DNA of 57,848 nucleotides from NCBI GenBank assembly GCA_934621385.1, contig CAKTUI010000013.1:1-57848 (forward strand), written 5' to 3'. The notes under the pieces were generated by a model that saw only the letters and a program-made list of their open reading frames with translations, did not search any database and was not told where the DNA came from. Shown piece by piece: positions 23,651-32,779 of this stretch. Each line of letters starts with the position of its first letter. The stretch's first letter is position 1. Source of the stretch: an uncultured Kiritimatiellota bacterium (GTDB taxonomy: Bacteria; Verrucomicrobiota; Kiritimatiellia; RFP12; UBA1067). The position numbers and the translations under genes are program-made.

Positions 23651-25713
23651 ACGGAACCGACAAGCGTGTCCACGAGAAGCTTGTCGCAATGGGCTACAAG
23701 CAGCAATACCACCAAGGGAAGAAGACCGAGTGGTTCCGGTGCAATGCGGATGCCGTCCGTGCGGCGTATCTTGCCGTCCGCAACCGCACCGACAACATGG
23801 AGCGGCGCACACGCGATTTTGCGATGCGTCCCGAGCAGGCGGAGGCCGTCGAGAAGACGCTTGCCTACTTCGCCCGTGCGGATCGGGAGGTGCGTGTACG
23901 GCGAACGCCGAAGTTCCTCTGGAATGCGAAGATGCGCTTCGGCAAGACGTTCGCCGCCTACCAGCTCGCGAAATGGCTCGGTGCACGGCGCGTCCTCGTC
24001 CTCACGTTCAAGCCGGCCGTTCAGTCGGCGTGGCGCGAAGACCTCATGACGCACGTCGACTTCGAGGGCTGGCAGTTCATCTGCCGTCCGACGCGTACCG
24101 GCGAGCCGACGGCGGATGCGCAGTACGCGCAGGCGGACAAGGCGCGGCCAATCGTCTGTTTCGGCTCGTTTCAGGACTTCCTCGGCTACAACCGTGAGAC
24201 GGGCGGCATCAAGCCGACGAACGAGTGGGTTCACACAATCAACTGGGATCTCGTCATTTTCGACGAATACCACTTCGGCGCATGGAAGGAGAGTGCGAAA
24301 CGGCTCTTCGAGACGGACGAGGAGGATGTCGACGAGACGCTCCCCGCCGGTGGCGAACGGATTGACGAGACATGGCTGCCCATCACGGCTTCGCGCTACC
24401 TCTACCTTTCCGGCACGCCGTTTCGCGCAATCGGCTCCGGCGAGTTCATCGAAGACCAAATCTACAACTGGACCTACGGTGACGAGCAACGCGCCAAGGC
24501 CGCCTGGGCGGGTCCGGGCGAGAACCCCTACGCCGCCCTGCCGCAGATGATGATGCTCACCTACAAGATACCCGAATCGATTCAGCGCATTGCGCGGCAG
24601 GGCGAGTTCGACGAATTCGACCTCAATGCCTTCTTCGAGGCGAAGGGGACGGGTGCAGCGGCGCGGTTCGTCCACGAGGATGACGTGCAGAAGTGGCTCG
24701 ACCTCATTCGCGGCGCGTATCTGGAGACGACGACGGACGAGCTGAAGCTCGGGCGCGGCCGCCCGGCGATGCCGTTTGCCGATGCGCGGCTTCTCGGCCT
24801 CCTCACGCATACGCTCTGGTTTCTGCCCGATGTCGCGGTCTGCCAGGCGATGGCGAACCTCCCTCCTGAAGGCGCGGCAGAATACATTCTACCACGCCTA
24901 CACGGTGAACGTCTGCGCGGGGGCGGCGGCCGGCATCGGTTCCGCCGCGCTTGAGCCGGTCCTGCGGTCGATGGGCGATCCGCTTGAGACGAAGACGATT
25001 ACGCTCTCGTGCGGCAAGCTCACGACGGGCGTGACGGTGCGGCCGTGGACGGGTGTCTTCATGCTTCGCAACCTGAAAAGCCCCGAGACGTACTTCCAGA
25101 CGGCATTTCGTGCGCAGAGTCCGTGGACGGTCGAGGGCGAGAAGGGGCGTGAAATCGTGAAGCGGACGTGCTATGTGCTCGACTTCGCGCTCGACCGTGC
25201 CCTTCGGCAGATTTCGGACTACTCCTGTCGTCTCGATGTCGAGGAGAAGAACCCGGAGCGAAAGTCGCGGAATTCAGCCGCTTTCTGCCCGTCATTGCCT
25301 ACGACGGCAGCTCGATGAAGCGGATTGACGCGGCTGAGATTCTCGACATCGCGCTTGCGGGAACGTCCGCGACGCTTCTTGCGCGGCGGTGGGAGTCGGC
25401 CCTGCTCGTCAATGTCGACAACGATACCCTGCGGCGGCTTATGGCGAACGAGCGTGCGATGGCGGCACTTATGCGCATCGAGGGCTTCCGCGCACTGCTG
25501 GAAGTCGCGGGCTTCAGCCTCCTCTGCTCGCTCAATGTCTTCAACGCCTCGCTCATGAACGATGCCGTCTACAAGTTCAAGCGTTACGAGGATGCCTCGC
25601 TCGTCTACACGGGACTGGAGGCACGGCCGGAGGACGAGCCGGTCGGTCTCTTCGACACCGTTCTGCCGCGTGCGTCGTATCAGGAGCTTGCACATCAATC
25701 GGGCCATGACTAA
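23650..25713 (+). pseudogene. Frameshifted restriction-type DEAD/DEAH helicase
   Basis: Remnant of a large helicase-nuclease of the kind paired with the methyltransferase above. It begins mid-domain (GLYGTDKRVHEKL, EWFRC, like the end of a GIY-YIG-type nuclease domain). Then come FLWNAKMRFGKT (Walker A) and VIFDEYHFG (DEAD-box position), SGTPF, and the C-terminal ITLSCGKLTTGVTVRPW and ETYFQTAFRAQSPW blocks. Three lesions are visible: a 4-bp tandem duplication (CTCC, 24859-24866) shifting frame; a one-base loss near 25264 restoring it; and an in-frame gap at about 25497 that seems to remove a helical segment. The final block (LMNDAVYKFKRYEDASLVYTG) is in frame to the stop. Confidence 0.82.
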
Positions 25714-26105
25714 AGCGGGGGACAGGGAACTGCACCCCCGCAGCACCCCCGCAAAACCGCCGCGCCGCGCCGGGAGATGCCCACCTGGGGCGCGAGTCCT
25801 GCCGAAGGGAACGGGTTGTCATGGGCAAGGGAAGACGCTGGGATGCGCAACCCAGGGGTCCGGGATGCGCATCCCAACGGGTCGAAATGCGCATCTCATC
25901 GGGAAAGGACTAAGGTGCTTTGATCAAAGGACTAAGGTGGTTTGATTAAAGCACCTTAGTGGTTTGTGCAAAGGACTAAGGTGGTTTCCCGTTCGCATGC
26001 CTGTCACAACCCGTGGGACGGGCCTCACAACCCTCTGTAACCGGCAAAATCCCCGTTTGTGATGGGCATTTCCGCGCCGATTCATAAGGACGCCGCCGAG
26101 TGCCC
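25714..26105. other. Non-coding repeat-rich gap after the R-M remnant
   Basis: No gene is supported. A 7-bp hairpin (GCGGGGG 25715-25721 with CCCCCGC 25735-25741) follows the helicase stop without a U-tract. The rest holds the second 22-bp-period array and TCACAACCC repeats at 26004 and 26025. Confidence 0.6.
25840..25991. repeat. Composite 22-bp-period repeat array
   Basis: Two families of units share one period. Family A has a palindromic core near GGGATGCGCATCCC, with copies starting at 25840, 25862 and 25884. Family B has the core AAAGGACTAAGGTGGTTT, with exactly 22-bp units starting at 25904, 25926, 25948 and 25970; the third carries the core word inverted (CACCTTAG). Words differ from the array at 22.0-22.3 kb but the period is the same. 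Together the arrays bracket the R-M remnant. Confidence 0.8.
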
Positions 26106-26134
26106 TTGCGGAAATCCGCCAGATTCGGTATAAT
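26106..26134 (+). promoter_or_regulatory. Promoter for citrate synthase
   Basis: TTGCGG (26106-26111), a 17-bp spacer and a perfect TATAAT (26129-26134). Predicted start about 26141. Confidence 0.6.
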
Positions 26135-26185
26135 TCACTGGTTTAAAGCGATGGTATGCACAGACGAAAGAAGTGTGATAGGCTG

Positions 26186-27538
26186 ATGATAGAAAAAGAT
26201 TGGCTCAAGCAGCAGGCGGACATGGTCCGCAAGGCCGACTGGATTGACCCCTCGCTTTACGTCAAGTATGGCGTGAAGCGTGGGCTTCGCAATGCGGACG
26301 GGTCCGGTGTTCTCGTCGGGCTGACGACGATTGGCAATGTTCATGGCTATGTCATTAGCGAGGGCGAAAAGCAGGCGATTCCTGGCGAACTCTACTATCG
26401 CGGCATCAACGTCAAGGACATTGTGGCGGCGGATCGCCGCGAGCACCGCTTCGGTTATGAAGAGACGGCCTATTTGCTGCTCTTCGGGGAACTGCCGACC
26501 GTGCGGCAGCTGATTGACTGGAAGAACAAGCTCGGTCAGTACCGGCGACTTTCGGATGGCTTCAAGGAGAACGCCATCATGCGCAATCCGCCGCGTGACA
26601 TCATGAATGCGATTGCGCGTGCCGTCCTGTTCTCGTACGCATTCGACGAGGATGGCACGCCGGACGACCTCTCGATTGAGAAGTGCCTGGCGCAGTCCAT
26701 TGAGATGATTGGGGCCTTTCCGACGATTGCCGCGTACGCCTATCAGGCCAAGCGGCACTATCACGACGGCGGGTCGCTGCTGATTCGCAATCCCGATCCG
26801 AAGCGGTCGACGGCCGAGAACTTCCTCCTGCTGATTCGGGAGGACGGCAAGTACACGAAGCTTGAGGCCTCGACGCTTGACCTCGCCCTCATTCTGCATG
26901 CGGAGCACGGTGGCGGCAACAACTCGTCGTTTGTGACCCATGTGGTGACGAGTTCTTTCACCGACATCTACTCGTCTCTCGCGGCATCCGTGCTGGCCCT
27001 GAAGGGGTCGCGGCATGGTGGTGCGAACCTGCGCGTCATGCGGCAGATGAACGAAATCAAGACCAAGGTGAAGGACTGGACGAAGCCGGCGAACGTGAAG
27101 GCCTATCTTGAGAAGATTGCCGACAAGAAGGCGGGCGACGGCACGGGGCTGATTTACGGTCTCGGGCACGCCGTCTACACGATTTCGGATCCGCGTGCGC
27201 AGATGCTGAAGAAGAAGGCGCGTGAACTGGCGACCGCGAAAGGGCGGCAGGACGAAATGGCCCTCTTCGAGATGATTGAGGACTATGGCCCTGAAATCAT
27301 CAAGAGCCGTCATCCGAAGGCGGAAGACGTGTGCGCCAACGTGGACCTGTATTCCGGCTTCGTCTACGATATGCTGGGCATTCCGCGTGACCTTTATACG
27401 CCGCTCTTTGCCGTGGCACGGTGCGTGAGCTGGTGCTCGCATCGTATGGAGGAACTCATCAACGAGGGACCCATCATTCGTCCCGCCTACAAGCCAATTT
27501 TCCACCCGAGGGAATATGTCAAACTGCAGGATCGTTAA
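26186..27538 (+). CDS. gltA: Citrate synthase
   Basis: A 450-residue (from ATG 26186) citrate synthase, which condenses acetyl-CoA and oxaloacetate. Key segments are the HAEHGGGNNSSFV strand with the catalytic His, GSRHGGAN, GLGHAVYTISDPRA with the second active-site His, and the terminal RCVSWCSHRMEE. It belongs to the branch with an N-terminal extension (GVKRGLRNADGSGVLVGLT). An upstream in-frame ATG at 26156 would add ten basic residues and also lies downstream of the promoter; neither start has a strong ribosome site. No other TCA gene is adjacent. Confidence 0.92.
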   Translation: MIEKDWLKQQADMVRKADWIDPSLYVKYGVKRGLRNADGSGVLVGLTTIGNVHGYVISEGEKQAIPGELYYRGINVKDIVAADRREHRFGYEETAYLLLFGELPTVRQLIDWKNKLGQYRRLSDGFKENAIMRNPPRDIMNAIARAVLFSYAFDEDGTPDDLSIEKCLAQSIEMIGAFPTIAAYAYQAKRHYHDGGSLLIRNPDPKRSTAENFLLLIREDGKYTKLEASTLDLALILHAEHGGGNNSSFVTHVVTSSFTDIYSSLAASVLALKGSRHGGANLRVMRQMNEIKTKVKDWTKPANVKAYLEKIADKKAGDGTGLIYGLGHAVYTISDPRAQMLKKKARELATAKGRQDEMALFEMIEDYGPEIIKSRHPKAEDVCANVDLYSGFVYDMLGIPRDLYTPLFAVARCVSWCSHRMEELINEGPIIRPAYKPIFHPREYVKLQDR

Positions 27539-28736
27539 GGGCGGTGTCTGTTCCGCCAAGGGTTTCCGCGCCGCAGGCGTGGGGGCCGCCATCAAGTACG
27601 AAGGGCGAAATGACGTCGCCCTGATTGTGGCCGATGCGCCCTGTGCGGCGGCGGCGGTCTTTACGACCAACCGTGTCGCGGCGGCTCCCGTGCTCTACGA
27701 TCGCGAGATTGTGAAGGGCGGCCGTGTGCAGGCGATTCTGGCGAATTCCGGCTGTGCGAATGCCTGCACGGGTGAGGCGGGCCTGAAGGATGCGAAGCTG
27801 TCCGCACTGGTGACGGCGGGTGAACTCGGCATTGACCCCCAGCACGTTCTCGTCGCCTCGACGGGTGTCATCGGGCGGCGACTGCCCATGGAACGGTTGC
27901 TGGACGGCATGCGGCAGGCGGCGGGCCGGCTCGGGCGGACGGCTGAGCATGGGCTCGCGGCGGAAAAGGCCGTGATGACAACCGACACGAAGCCGAAGCA
28001 GGCGTGTGCGACGGTGACCATTGACGGTCGCAAGGTGACGGTCGGCGGCATGAGCAAGGGTTCGGGGATGATTGAGCCGAACATGGCGACAATGCTCGGT
28101 TTCATCACGACGGACGCGGCAATTAGCCCGGCGATGCTGAAGCGGGCGCTGTCGCTTGCCATTGCGAAAAGCTTCAACCGATTGGTCGTGGACGGTGATG
28201 AGTCGACGAATGACTCCGTCTTCCTGTTGGCCTCCGGTTGTGCCGGGAACGCGCCCATTGTGCGCGGCGGGGAAGACTTCGAGTCGTTTCGATCGGCCCT
28301 TGAGGCCGTGTGCATCTCGCTGGCGAAGCAGATGGCGACGGATGGCGAGGGCGCAACGAAGTTTGTGACGGTGACGGTGCGCGGCGCAAAGTCCGAGAAG
28401 GATGCGGCGCGGGCGGCGCGGGCCGTGGCGAAGTCGCCCTTGGCGAAGACGAGCTGGTTCGGGCGCGATCCGAACTGGGGGCGGGTTCTCGCGGCAGTTG
28501 GCTATTCGGGTGCCGATGTCGTCGATACAAAGGCGGAGGTCTTTTACGACAAGGTCTGGGCCTATCGGTTCGGCAAGATTGCGGATGCCGCCCAACTTGA
28601 AAAACTGGCGAAGGTCATGAAAAAGGATGCCTTCGAGGTCGTCGTCGATCTCCACCTTGGTACGGGTGAGAGTTCGGTCTATACCTGTGATTTCTCATTA
28701 GATTATGTCCACATTAACGCGGACTACACGACCTGA
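27516..28736 (+). CDS. argJ: Bifunctional ornithine acetyltransferase / N-acetylglutamate synthase
   Basis: A 406-residue ArgJ that recycles the acetyl group in arginine synthesis and may also make N-acetylglutamate. The self-cleavage site lies between Ala191 and Thr192 in NMATMLGF, giving alpha and beta chains with Thr as nucleophile. FTTNRVAAAPV, STGVIG, VDGDESTNDSV and RDPNWGRVLAAVGYSG are typical. The C-terminus DYVHINADYTT is intact. It overlaps citrate synthase by 23 bp; no other arg genes lie in the window. Confidence 0.95.
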   Translation: MSNCRIVKGGVCSAKGFRAAGVGAAIKYEGRNDVALIVADAPCAAAAVFTTNRVAAAPVLYDREIVKGGRVQAILANSGCANACTGEAGLKDAKLSALVTAGELGIDPQHVLVASTGVIGRRLPMERLLDGMRQAAGRLGRTAEHGLAAEKAVMTTDTKPKQACATVTIDGRKVTVGGMSKGSGMIEPNMATMLGFITTDAAISPAMLKRALSLAIAKSFNRLVVDGDESTNDSVFLLASGCAGNAPIVRGGEDFESFRSALEAVCISLAKQMATDGEGATKFVTVTVRGAKSEKDAARAARAVAKSPLAKTSWFGRDPNWGRVLAAVGYSGADVVDTKAEVFYDKVWAYRFGKIADAAQLEKLAKVMKKDAFEVVVDLHLGTGESSVYTCDFSLDYVHINADYTT

Positions 28737-28779
28737 GACGGCTGATTGGATGGACGAACAGAAAGGAGATTGTCTGAAA

Positions 28780-29916
28780 ATGCTGAAGAAACTGATTTTT
28801 TGTTCCGTATGGGCGATGGCGGGTCTTGCTTTCGCCGAGACGGTGGTTGACGTGACGGGTGTCGGTGCCGAGAAGTTCACCGTCGCCATTAAGGTGAACG
28901 ATGCGAACTACGCGAAGTGCCTGCGGCGGAATCTTGAGCGGTCCGGGCTTTTCGTTGTCCAGGACAATGGTTCGATTTCTGTCTCGGGGACTCCTGGTTC
29001 GGTCGTGAAGGCCGAAGGCCGTGGCAAGGTCATTACGTCAACGGCGACGGTTTCGGACGAGAAGTCCGCACGCATGGCGGCGCGCAAGCTATCGGATGCC
29101 ATGTGCGAGGCCTTTGGCCAGCAGAAGGGCTTTGCCTGCAGTCCAATCGCCTTCGTGAACAGGAAGGGGAAGGACAATTCGGAACTGTGCGTGAGTTATC
29201 CGGATGGGTACGACATCCGCCAGTTGACGTCCGATTCGCGTGGAATCGTCGGGCCGCGCTGGAAGGATGCCAATACGCTTTTCTACACTTTTCTGAAGTC
29301 GGGGCCGCAAATCTATGAATACAACCTGGCGAGTCAGAAGCGCAGGCTTCGCTGGAGTTTCAGGGGGCTGACCACGGGCGCGGCGGTTTCGCCGGACGGC
29401 AAGCGCGTGGCCATCATCCTCTCCTTTCAGGGCAATCCCGAGCTTTATGTGATTGAGGGCGATCGCTACGAGCGTCTGACGAATACGCCGAATGCGAGCG
29501 AAGGGCAGCCGGCGTGGAGTCCGGACGGTAAGAAGATTGTCTATGTCTCAGACGAGACGCGGCATCCGCAGCTCTACATCATCGACGTGGCGACGAAAGC
29601 GCGTCGGCGGCTGACATCCAAGGGATCGCAGAACGTCGACCCCGATTGGGGGCGCGATGGACGGATTACCTACATTACGAAGCGCGGCGGTGGTGCGCAG
29701 ATTGCAGTTCTGGACCCGGCTGAAGGTGAGGGTGCGGCGCGGCTTGTGACGAAACCCGGCACATGGGAGCATCCGTCTTGGGCGCGGGACAATCGTCATG
29801 TCGTCGCCGGACGCGATAAGGCCCTGTTCATTGTCGACACGCTGGAAGGCGGTGATGAACCGCGGCAGATGTTTGTCGCGAACGGAAACTGGATTACCCC
29901 GACCTGGAGCAAGTAA
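28780..29916 (+). CDS. tolB: TolB-like periplasmic beta-propeller protein
   Basis: A 378-residue exported protein. After a signal peptide (MLKKLIFCSV... cut near AFA-E at residue 19), an N-terminal alpha/beta domain (to about 150) precedes a beta-propeller of WSPDGK/VSPDGK repeats, as in TolB and related Tol-Pal proteins. It would work in the periplasm, linking the envelope layers. Pal, TolA, TolQ and TolR are not nearby. ATG 28780 is preferred: AAAGGAG lies before it and it creates the signal peptide; an earlier in-frame start overlaps argJ. Confidence 0.87.
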   Translation: MLKKLIFCSVWAMAGLAFAETVVDVTGVGAEKFTVAIKVNDANYAKCLRRNLERSGLFVVQDNGSISVSGTPGSVVKAEGRGKVITSTATVSDEKSARMAARKLSDAMCEAFGQQKGFACSPIAFVNRKGKDNSELCVSYPDGYDIRQLTSDSRGIVGPRWKDANTLFYTFLKSGPQIYEYNLASQKRRLRWSFRGLTTGAAVSPDGKRVAIILSFQGNPELYVIEGDRYERLTNTPNASEGQPAWSPDGKKIVYVSDETRHPQLYIIDVATKARRRLTSKGSQNVDPDWGRDGRITYITKRGGGAQIAVLDPAEGEGAARLVTKPGTWEHPSWARDNRHVVAGRDKALFIVDTLEGGDEPRQMFVANGNWITPTWSK

Positions 29917-29917
29917 G

Positions 29918-30217
29918 ATGGCAGAAGGCAAGATTGACGTCGCCTATGTCGCGAATTTGGCGCGACTGGAGCTGACGGACGAGGAAAAGGCGACATTTCA
30001 GCCGCAACTTGAGACCATCGTCAAGTATGTCGAGAAGATTGCGGCCGTTGATGTGGCGGGCGTTGAGCCGATGATGCACGGGCGCCCACTGGTCAATGCC
30101 TTCCGGGAGGATGTTGTGCGTTCTTCGCTCGATCGCGAAATCGCCTTGGCGAATGCACCCGCGAAGGTCGGGGATGAATTCCTTTTGCCGAAGATTGTGG
30201 AAGGAGCCGAGTCATGA
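29918..30217 (+). CDS. gatC: Asp-tRNA(Asn)/Glu-tRNA(Gln) amidotransferase subunit C
   Basis: A 99-residue GatC, the small subunit that wraps between GatA and GatB. YVANLARLELTDEE and the QLETIVKYVEKIAAVDVAGVEPM segment are diagnostic, and the LREDVV-like NAFREDVV sequence is near the end. It starts one base after the tolB stop and overlaps gatA by four. gatB is not in this window. Confidence 0.93.
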   Translation: MAEGKIDVAYVANLARLELTDEEKATFQPQLETIVKYVEKIAAVDVAGVEPMMHGRPLVNAFREDVVRSSLDREIALANAPAKVGDEFLLPKIVEGAES

Positions 30218-31620
30218 GTGAGCTTTACGAACTTGGCATTCGAGAGACGCAGGCTGGGCTTGCGAAAGGGGATTTCACGAGTACGGATCTCGTGCAGTCG
30301 ATTATCGGCCGTGTCCATGAAAAGAACGGCGAGGTCGGGGCTTACCTGACATTTGATGAGGAGCAGGCCCTGGCACTCGCAAAAGAGAACCCGACCGCCG
30401 TGCCGATTGCCATCAAGGATTTGATTAACGTCAAGGGTCAGCCCTGCACGTGTGGGTCGAAGATTCTGAAGGGCTATGTTTCGCCGTATGACGCAACGGT
30501 CATCAAGAACCTGAAGGCCAATGGATTCATCCCGGCGGGACGCGTCAACATGGACGAGTTTGCGATGGGATCGTCGACCGAGAACTCCGCATTGGGTGTG
30601 ACGCGCAATCCCTACGATCTGACGCGTGTGCCCGGTGGCTCGTCGGGCGGTAGCGCGGCAGCGGTGGGCGCGAACATGTGCATTGCCGCGCTTGGCACGG
30701 ATACGGGTGGGTCGATTCGCCAGCCGGCGAGTTTTTGCAATTGCGTCGGTGTCAAGCCGAGTTACGGGCGCGTCAGCCGCTTTGGTGTCACGGCGTTCGC
30801 CAGTTCGCTCGACCAGGTCGGGCCGATGACGAAGTCGGTTGAGGATGCGGCGATTCTGCTGAAGGCTCTCGCTGGGCACGACGAGATGGATGGAACGACG
30901 CCACGGGACCCCGTGCCGGATTATCTGGCTGACCTGGAGGGAGCAACCCTCAAGGGCGTGAAGATCGGTCTTGCGAAAGAGTATCTCGATGTGGCTGGCA
31001 TGGATGCCGAAGTCAAGCGTCTGACGGATGCGGCCATCGCAAAATGTGAGGCGGCGGGGGCCGAACTCGTGGAAGTCTCGCTCCCCCATACCGAGTACGC
31101 GATGGCCGTCTACTACATCATTGCACCGGCTGAGGCGAGTGCGAACCTGGCTCGTTTTGATGGTGTGCGTTACGGGCATCGTTCCGAGAAGGCGACGGAT
31201 GTCCTGTCGCTTTACACGAAGAGCCGTGCCGAGGGGTTTGGTCCAGAGGTGAAGCGCCGCATCATCATGGGAACTTACGTCTTGTCGAGCGGTTATTATG
31301 ATGCCTATTATGGGCGGGCGCAGAAGGTGCGTACGCTCATTAAGCGCGACTTTGATGCGGCGTTTGAAAAGGTGGATGCGCTTCTGACGCCGTGTGCCCC
31401 GACACCGGCCTTCAAGTTCGGTGAGTTGCAGGATCCGCTCACCATGTACCTGAACGATCTCTACACGATTCCGTCGGCGTTGGCAGGTGTCTGCGCGGCA
31501 TCCGTTCCGGCGGGCTTTACGGAAGGGACGCGTCTGCCGGTGGGTGTGCAATTCATCTGCGGCGGCTTTGAGGAATCGAAACTTCTTCGCGTCTGCAAGG
31601 CGTTCGAGGAAATCGCCTGA
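30214..31620 (+). CDS. gatA: Asp-tRNA(Asn)/Glu-tRNA(Gln) amidotransferase subunit A
   Basis: A 468-residue amidase-signature enzyme that frees ammonia from glutamine for tRNA-dependent amidation. The Lys-cisSer-Ser triad is Lys68 (IAIKD), Ser143 (GGSSGGS) and Ser167 (DTGGS), with the family's exact 75 and 24 residue spacing. DQVGPMTKSV and the C-terminal LPVGVQFICGGFEE are typical. It shows that Gln-tRNA and/or Asn-tRNA is made indirectly in this organism. Confidence 0.95.
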   Translation: MSELYELGIRETQAGLAKGDFTSTDLVQSIIGRVHEKNGEVGAYLTFDEEQALALAKENPTAVPIAIKDLINVKGQPCTCGSKILKGYVSPYDATVIKNLKANGFIPAGRVNMDEFAMGSSTENSALGVTRNPYDLTRVPGGSSGGSAAAVGANMCIAALGTDTGGSIRQPASFCNCVGVKPSYGRVSRFGVTAFASSLDQVGPMTKSVEDAAILLKALAGHDEMDGTTPRDPVPDYLADLEGATLKGVKIGLAKEYLDVAGMDAEVKRLTDAAIAKCEAAGAELVEVSLPHTEYAMAVYYIIAPAEASANLARFDGVRYGHRSEKATDVLSLYTKSRAEGFGPEVKRRIIMGTYVLSSGYYDAYYGRAQKVRTLIKRDFDAAFEKVDALLTPCAPTPAFKFGELQDPLTMYLNDLYTIPSALAGVCAASVPAGFTEGTRLPVGVQFICGGFEESKLLRVCKAFEEIA

Positions 31621-31642
31621 TATTTTCACAAGGAGATTGAAA

Positions 31643-32149
31643 ATGGCAAAGACAAAGGTGACGATGGAAACCAGCGTGGGTACGATTACCCTTGAACTGG
31701 ACGGGGAGAAGGCTCCTGAGACAGTCAAGAACTTCGTCAAGTACGCGAAGGACGGCTTCTATGACGGGACGATTTTTCACCGCGTCATTGACGGCTTCAT
31801 GATTCAGGGTGGCGGCTTTACGCGTGACATGAACCAGAAGGCGACGCGTGAACCCATCCGTAATGAGGCGATGAACGGTCTGCGCAACCGCCGAGGCACG
31901 ATCGCTATGGCCCGTACGATGGTCCCTGATTCGGCGACTAGTCAGTTTTTCATCAATCTTGTGGATAACGACTTTCTCGACTTCACCGCGCCAACCGCTC
32001 AGGGCTATGGGTATGCGGTCTTCGGAGAAGTGACGGATGGTATGGAGGTCGTTGATGCGATTGCCAAGGTGAAGACGGGTTTTGCTGGCCCGCACCAGAA
32101 TGTGCCGGAGGAGGCAATTGTCATCCGCAAGGTCACGATTCTCGGTTGA
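31643..32149 (+). CDS. Cyclophilin-type peptidyl-prolyl isomerase
   Basis: A 168-residue cytoplasmic cyclophilin (no signal peptide) that isomerises proline peptide bonds. It has FHRVIDGFMIQGGGF with the catalytic Arg, GTIAMARTMVPDSATSQFFINL and GYGYAVFGEVTDGMEVVD. AGGAG precedes the ATG at 31643. It resembles PpiB. It has its own start after gatA with a 22-bp gap. Confidence 0.93.
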   Translation: MAKTKVTMETSVGTITLELDGEKAPETVKNFVKYAKDGFYDGTIFHRVIDGFMIQGGGFTRDMNQKATREPIRNEAMNGLRNRRGTIAMARTMVPDSATSQFFINLVDNDFLDFTAPTAQGYGYAVFGEVTDGMEVVDAIAKVKTGFAGPHQNVPEEAIVIRKVTILG

Positions 32150-32152
32150 CAC

Positions 32153-32181
32153 TTGCAAAATCAGCCAAAATAGCATATACT
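32153..32181 (+). promoter_or_regulatory. Promoter for the surface-repeat protein
   Basis: TTGCAA (32153-32158), a 17-bp spacer and TATACT (32176-32181), with TTGACA slightly further upstream at 32146. Predicted start about 32188, 23 nt before the ATG, with AGGAGAAAG as ribosome site. Confidence 0.55.
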
Positions 32182-32210
32182 TTACACAAATCCAAATAGG
32201 AGAAAGAAAC

Positions 32211-32774
32211 ATGAAGAAGTTGGTGTTGCTTGCGCTTGTTGCTTCGGTTGTGGCACAGTTTCAGGTCCGTGCGGACAAGACGTCCGACACGAAGACAGCT
32301 TCGGAATCGTCCGCTTCCGAAAACTATGCGATTTGGCCGGCTTGCTTTGCCGTGGCCGAATGGCCTGAGACACCGGATCTTGTCGGTCTTCGTCTGACGA
32401 TTCCCTTTTCCTCGAAGCAGGAGAACGTGACGGGCATTGACCTCGGCCTTTGGGGGCGGAGCCAGAATTTTGAGGGCATCGGGTTGAGCATCATCCGAAA
32501 TGATGTGAAGGACATCTTCGGTGGTGTTCAGGTCGGCCTTTACAACTCGGTCGGTCGCGGCGATCTCTTCTGCGTGCAGGCCGGTCTTTGGAACGAGTCG
32601 GAGAGTTTCCGTGGGGCGCAGGTTGGCCTTGTCAATGTGTCGGGTTCGGGGCAGGGCTTTCAGGTCGGCCTCATCAACCGTGCTGAGACGCTTTACGGCT
32701 TTCAGGTCGGCTTGGTCAATGTGATTCGCGATGCGGAACTTCCCGTCTTCCTCGGTCTCAACATCGGTTTCTGA
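32211..32774 (+). CDS. Exported glycine-rich repeat protein (LA_2272-like)
   Basis: A 187-residue protein with a cleavable signal peptide (about residues 1-22, ending VRA-D). The second half consists of short repeats of the form (A/F)QVGL(V/I/Y)N, at least five copies of about 20 residues, alternating with gly/ser-rich turns. This pattern matches the LA_2272-type surface-repeat family and suggests a small beta-solenoid or outer-membrane-associated structure. Function unknown. It has its own promoter and ends five bases before the next gene. Confidence 0.8.
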   Translation: MKKLVLLALVASVVAQFQVRADKTSDTKTASESSASENYAIWPACFAVAEWPETPDLVGLRLTIPFSSKQENVTGIDLGLWGRSQNFEGIGLSIIRNDVKDIFGGVQVGLYNSVGRGDLFCVQAGLWNESESFRGAQVGLVNVSGSGQGFQVGLINRAETLYGFQVGLVNVIRDAELPVFLGLNIGF

Positions 32775-32779
32775 TTCGA

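Noticed and set aside
23650..24049. Continuation of the methyltransferase reading frame as a fusion protein
   Set aside because: Beyond about 23650 the frame reads out-of-phase helicase sequence, Ser/Arg/Pro-rich with no methyltransferase motifs.
25840..25991. CRISPR array or protein repeat
   Set aside because: The period of 22 bp is not a multiple of three, words change within the array, and one copy is inverted.
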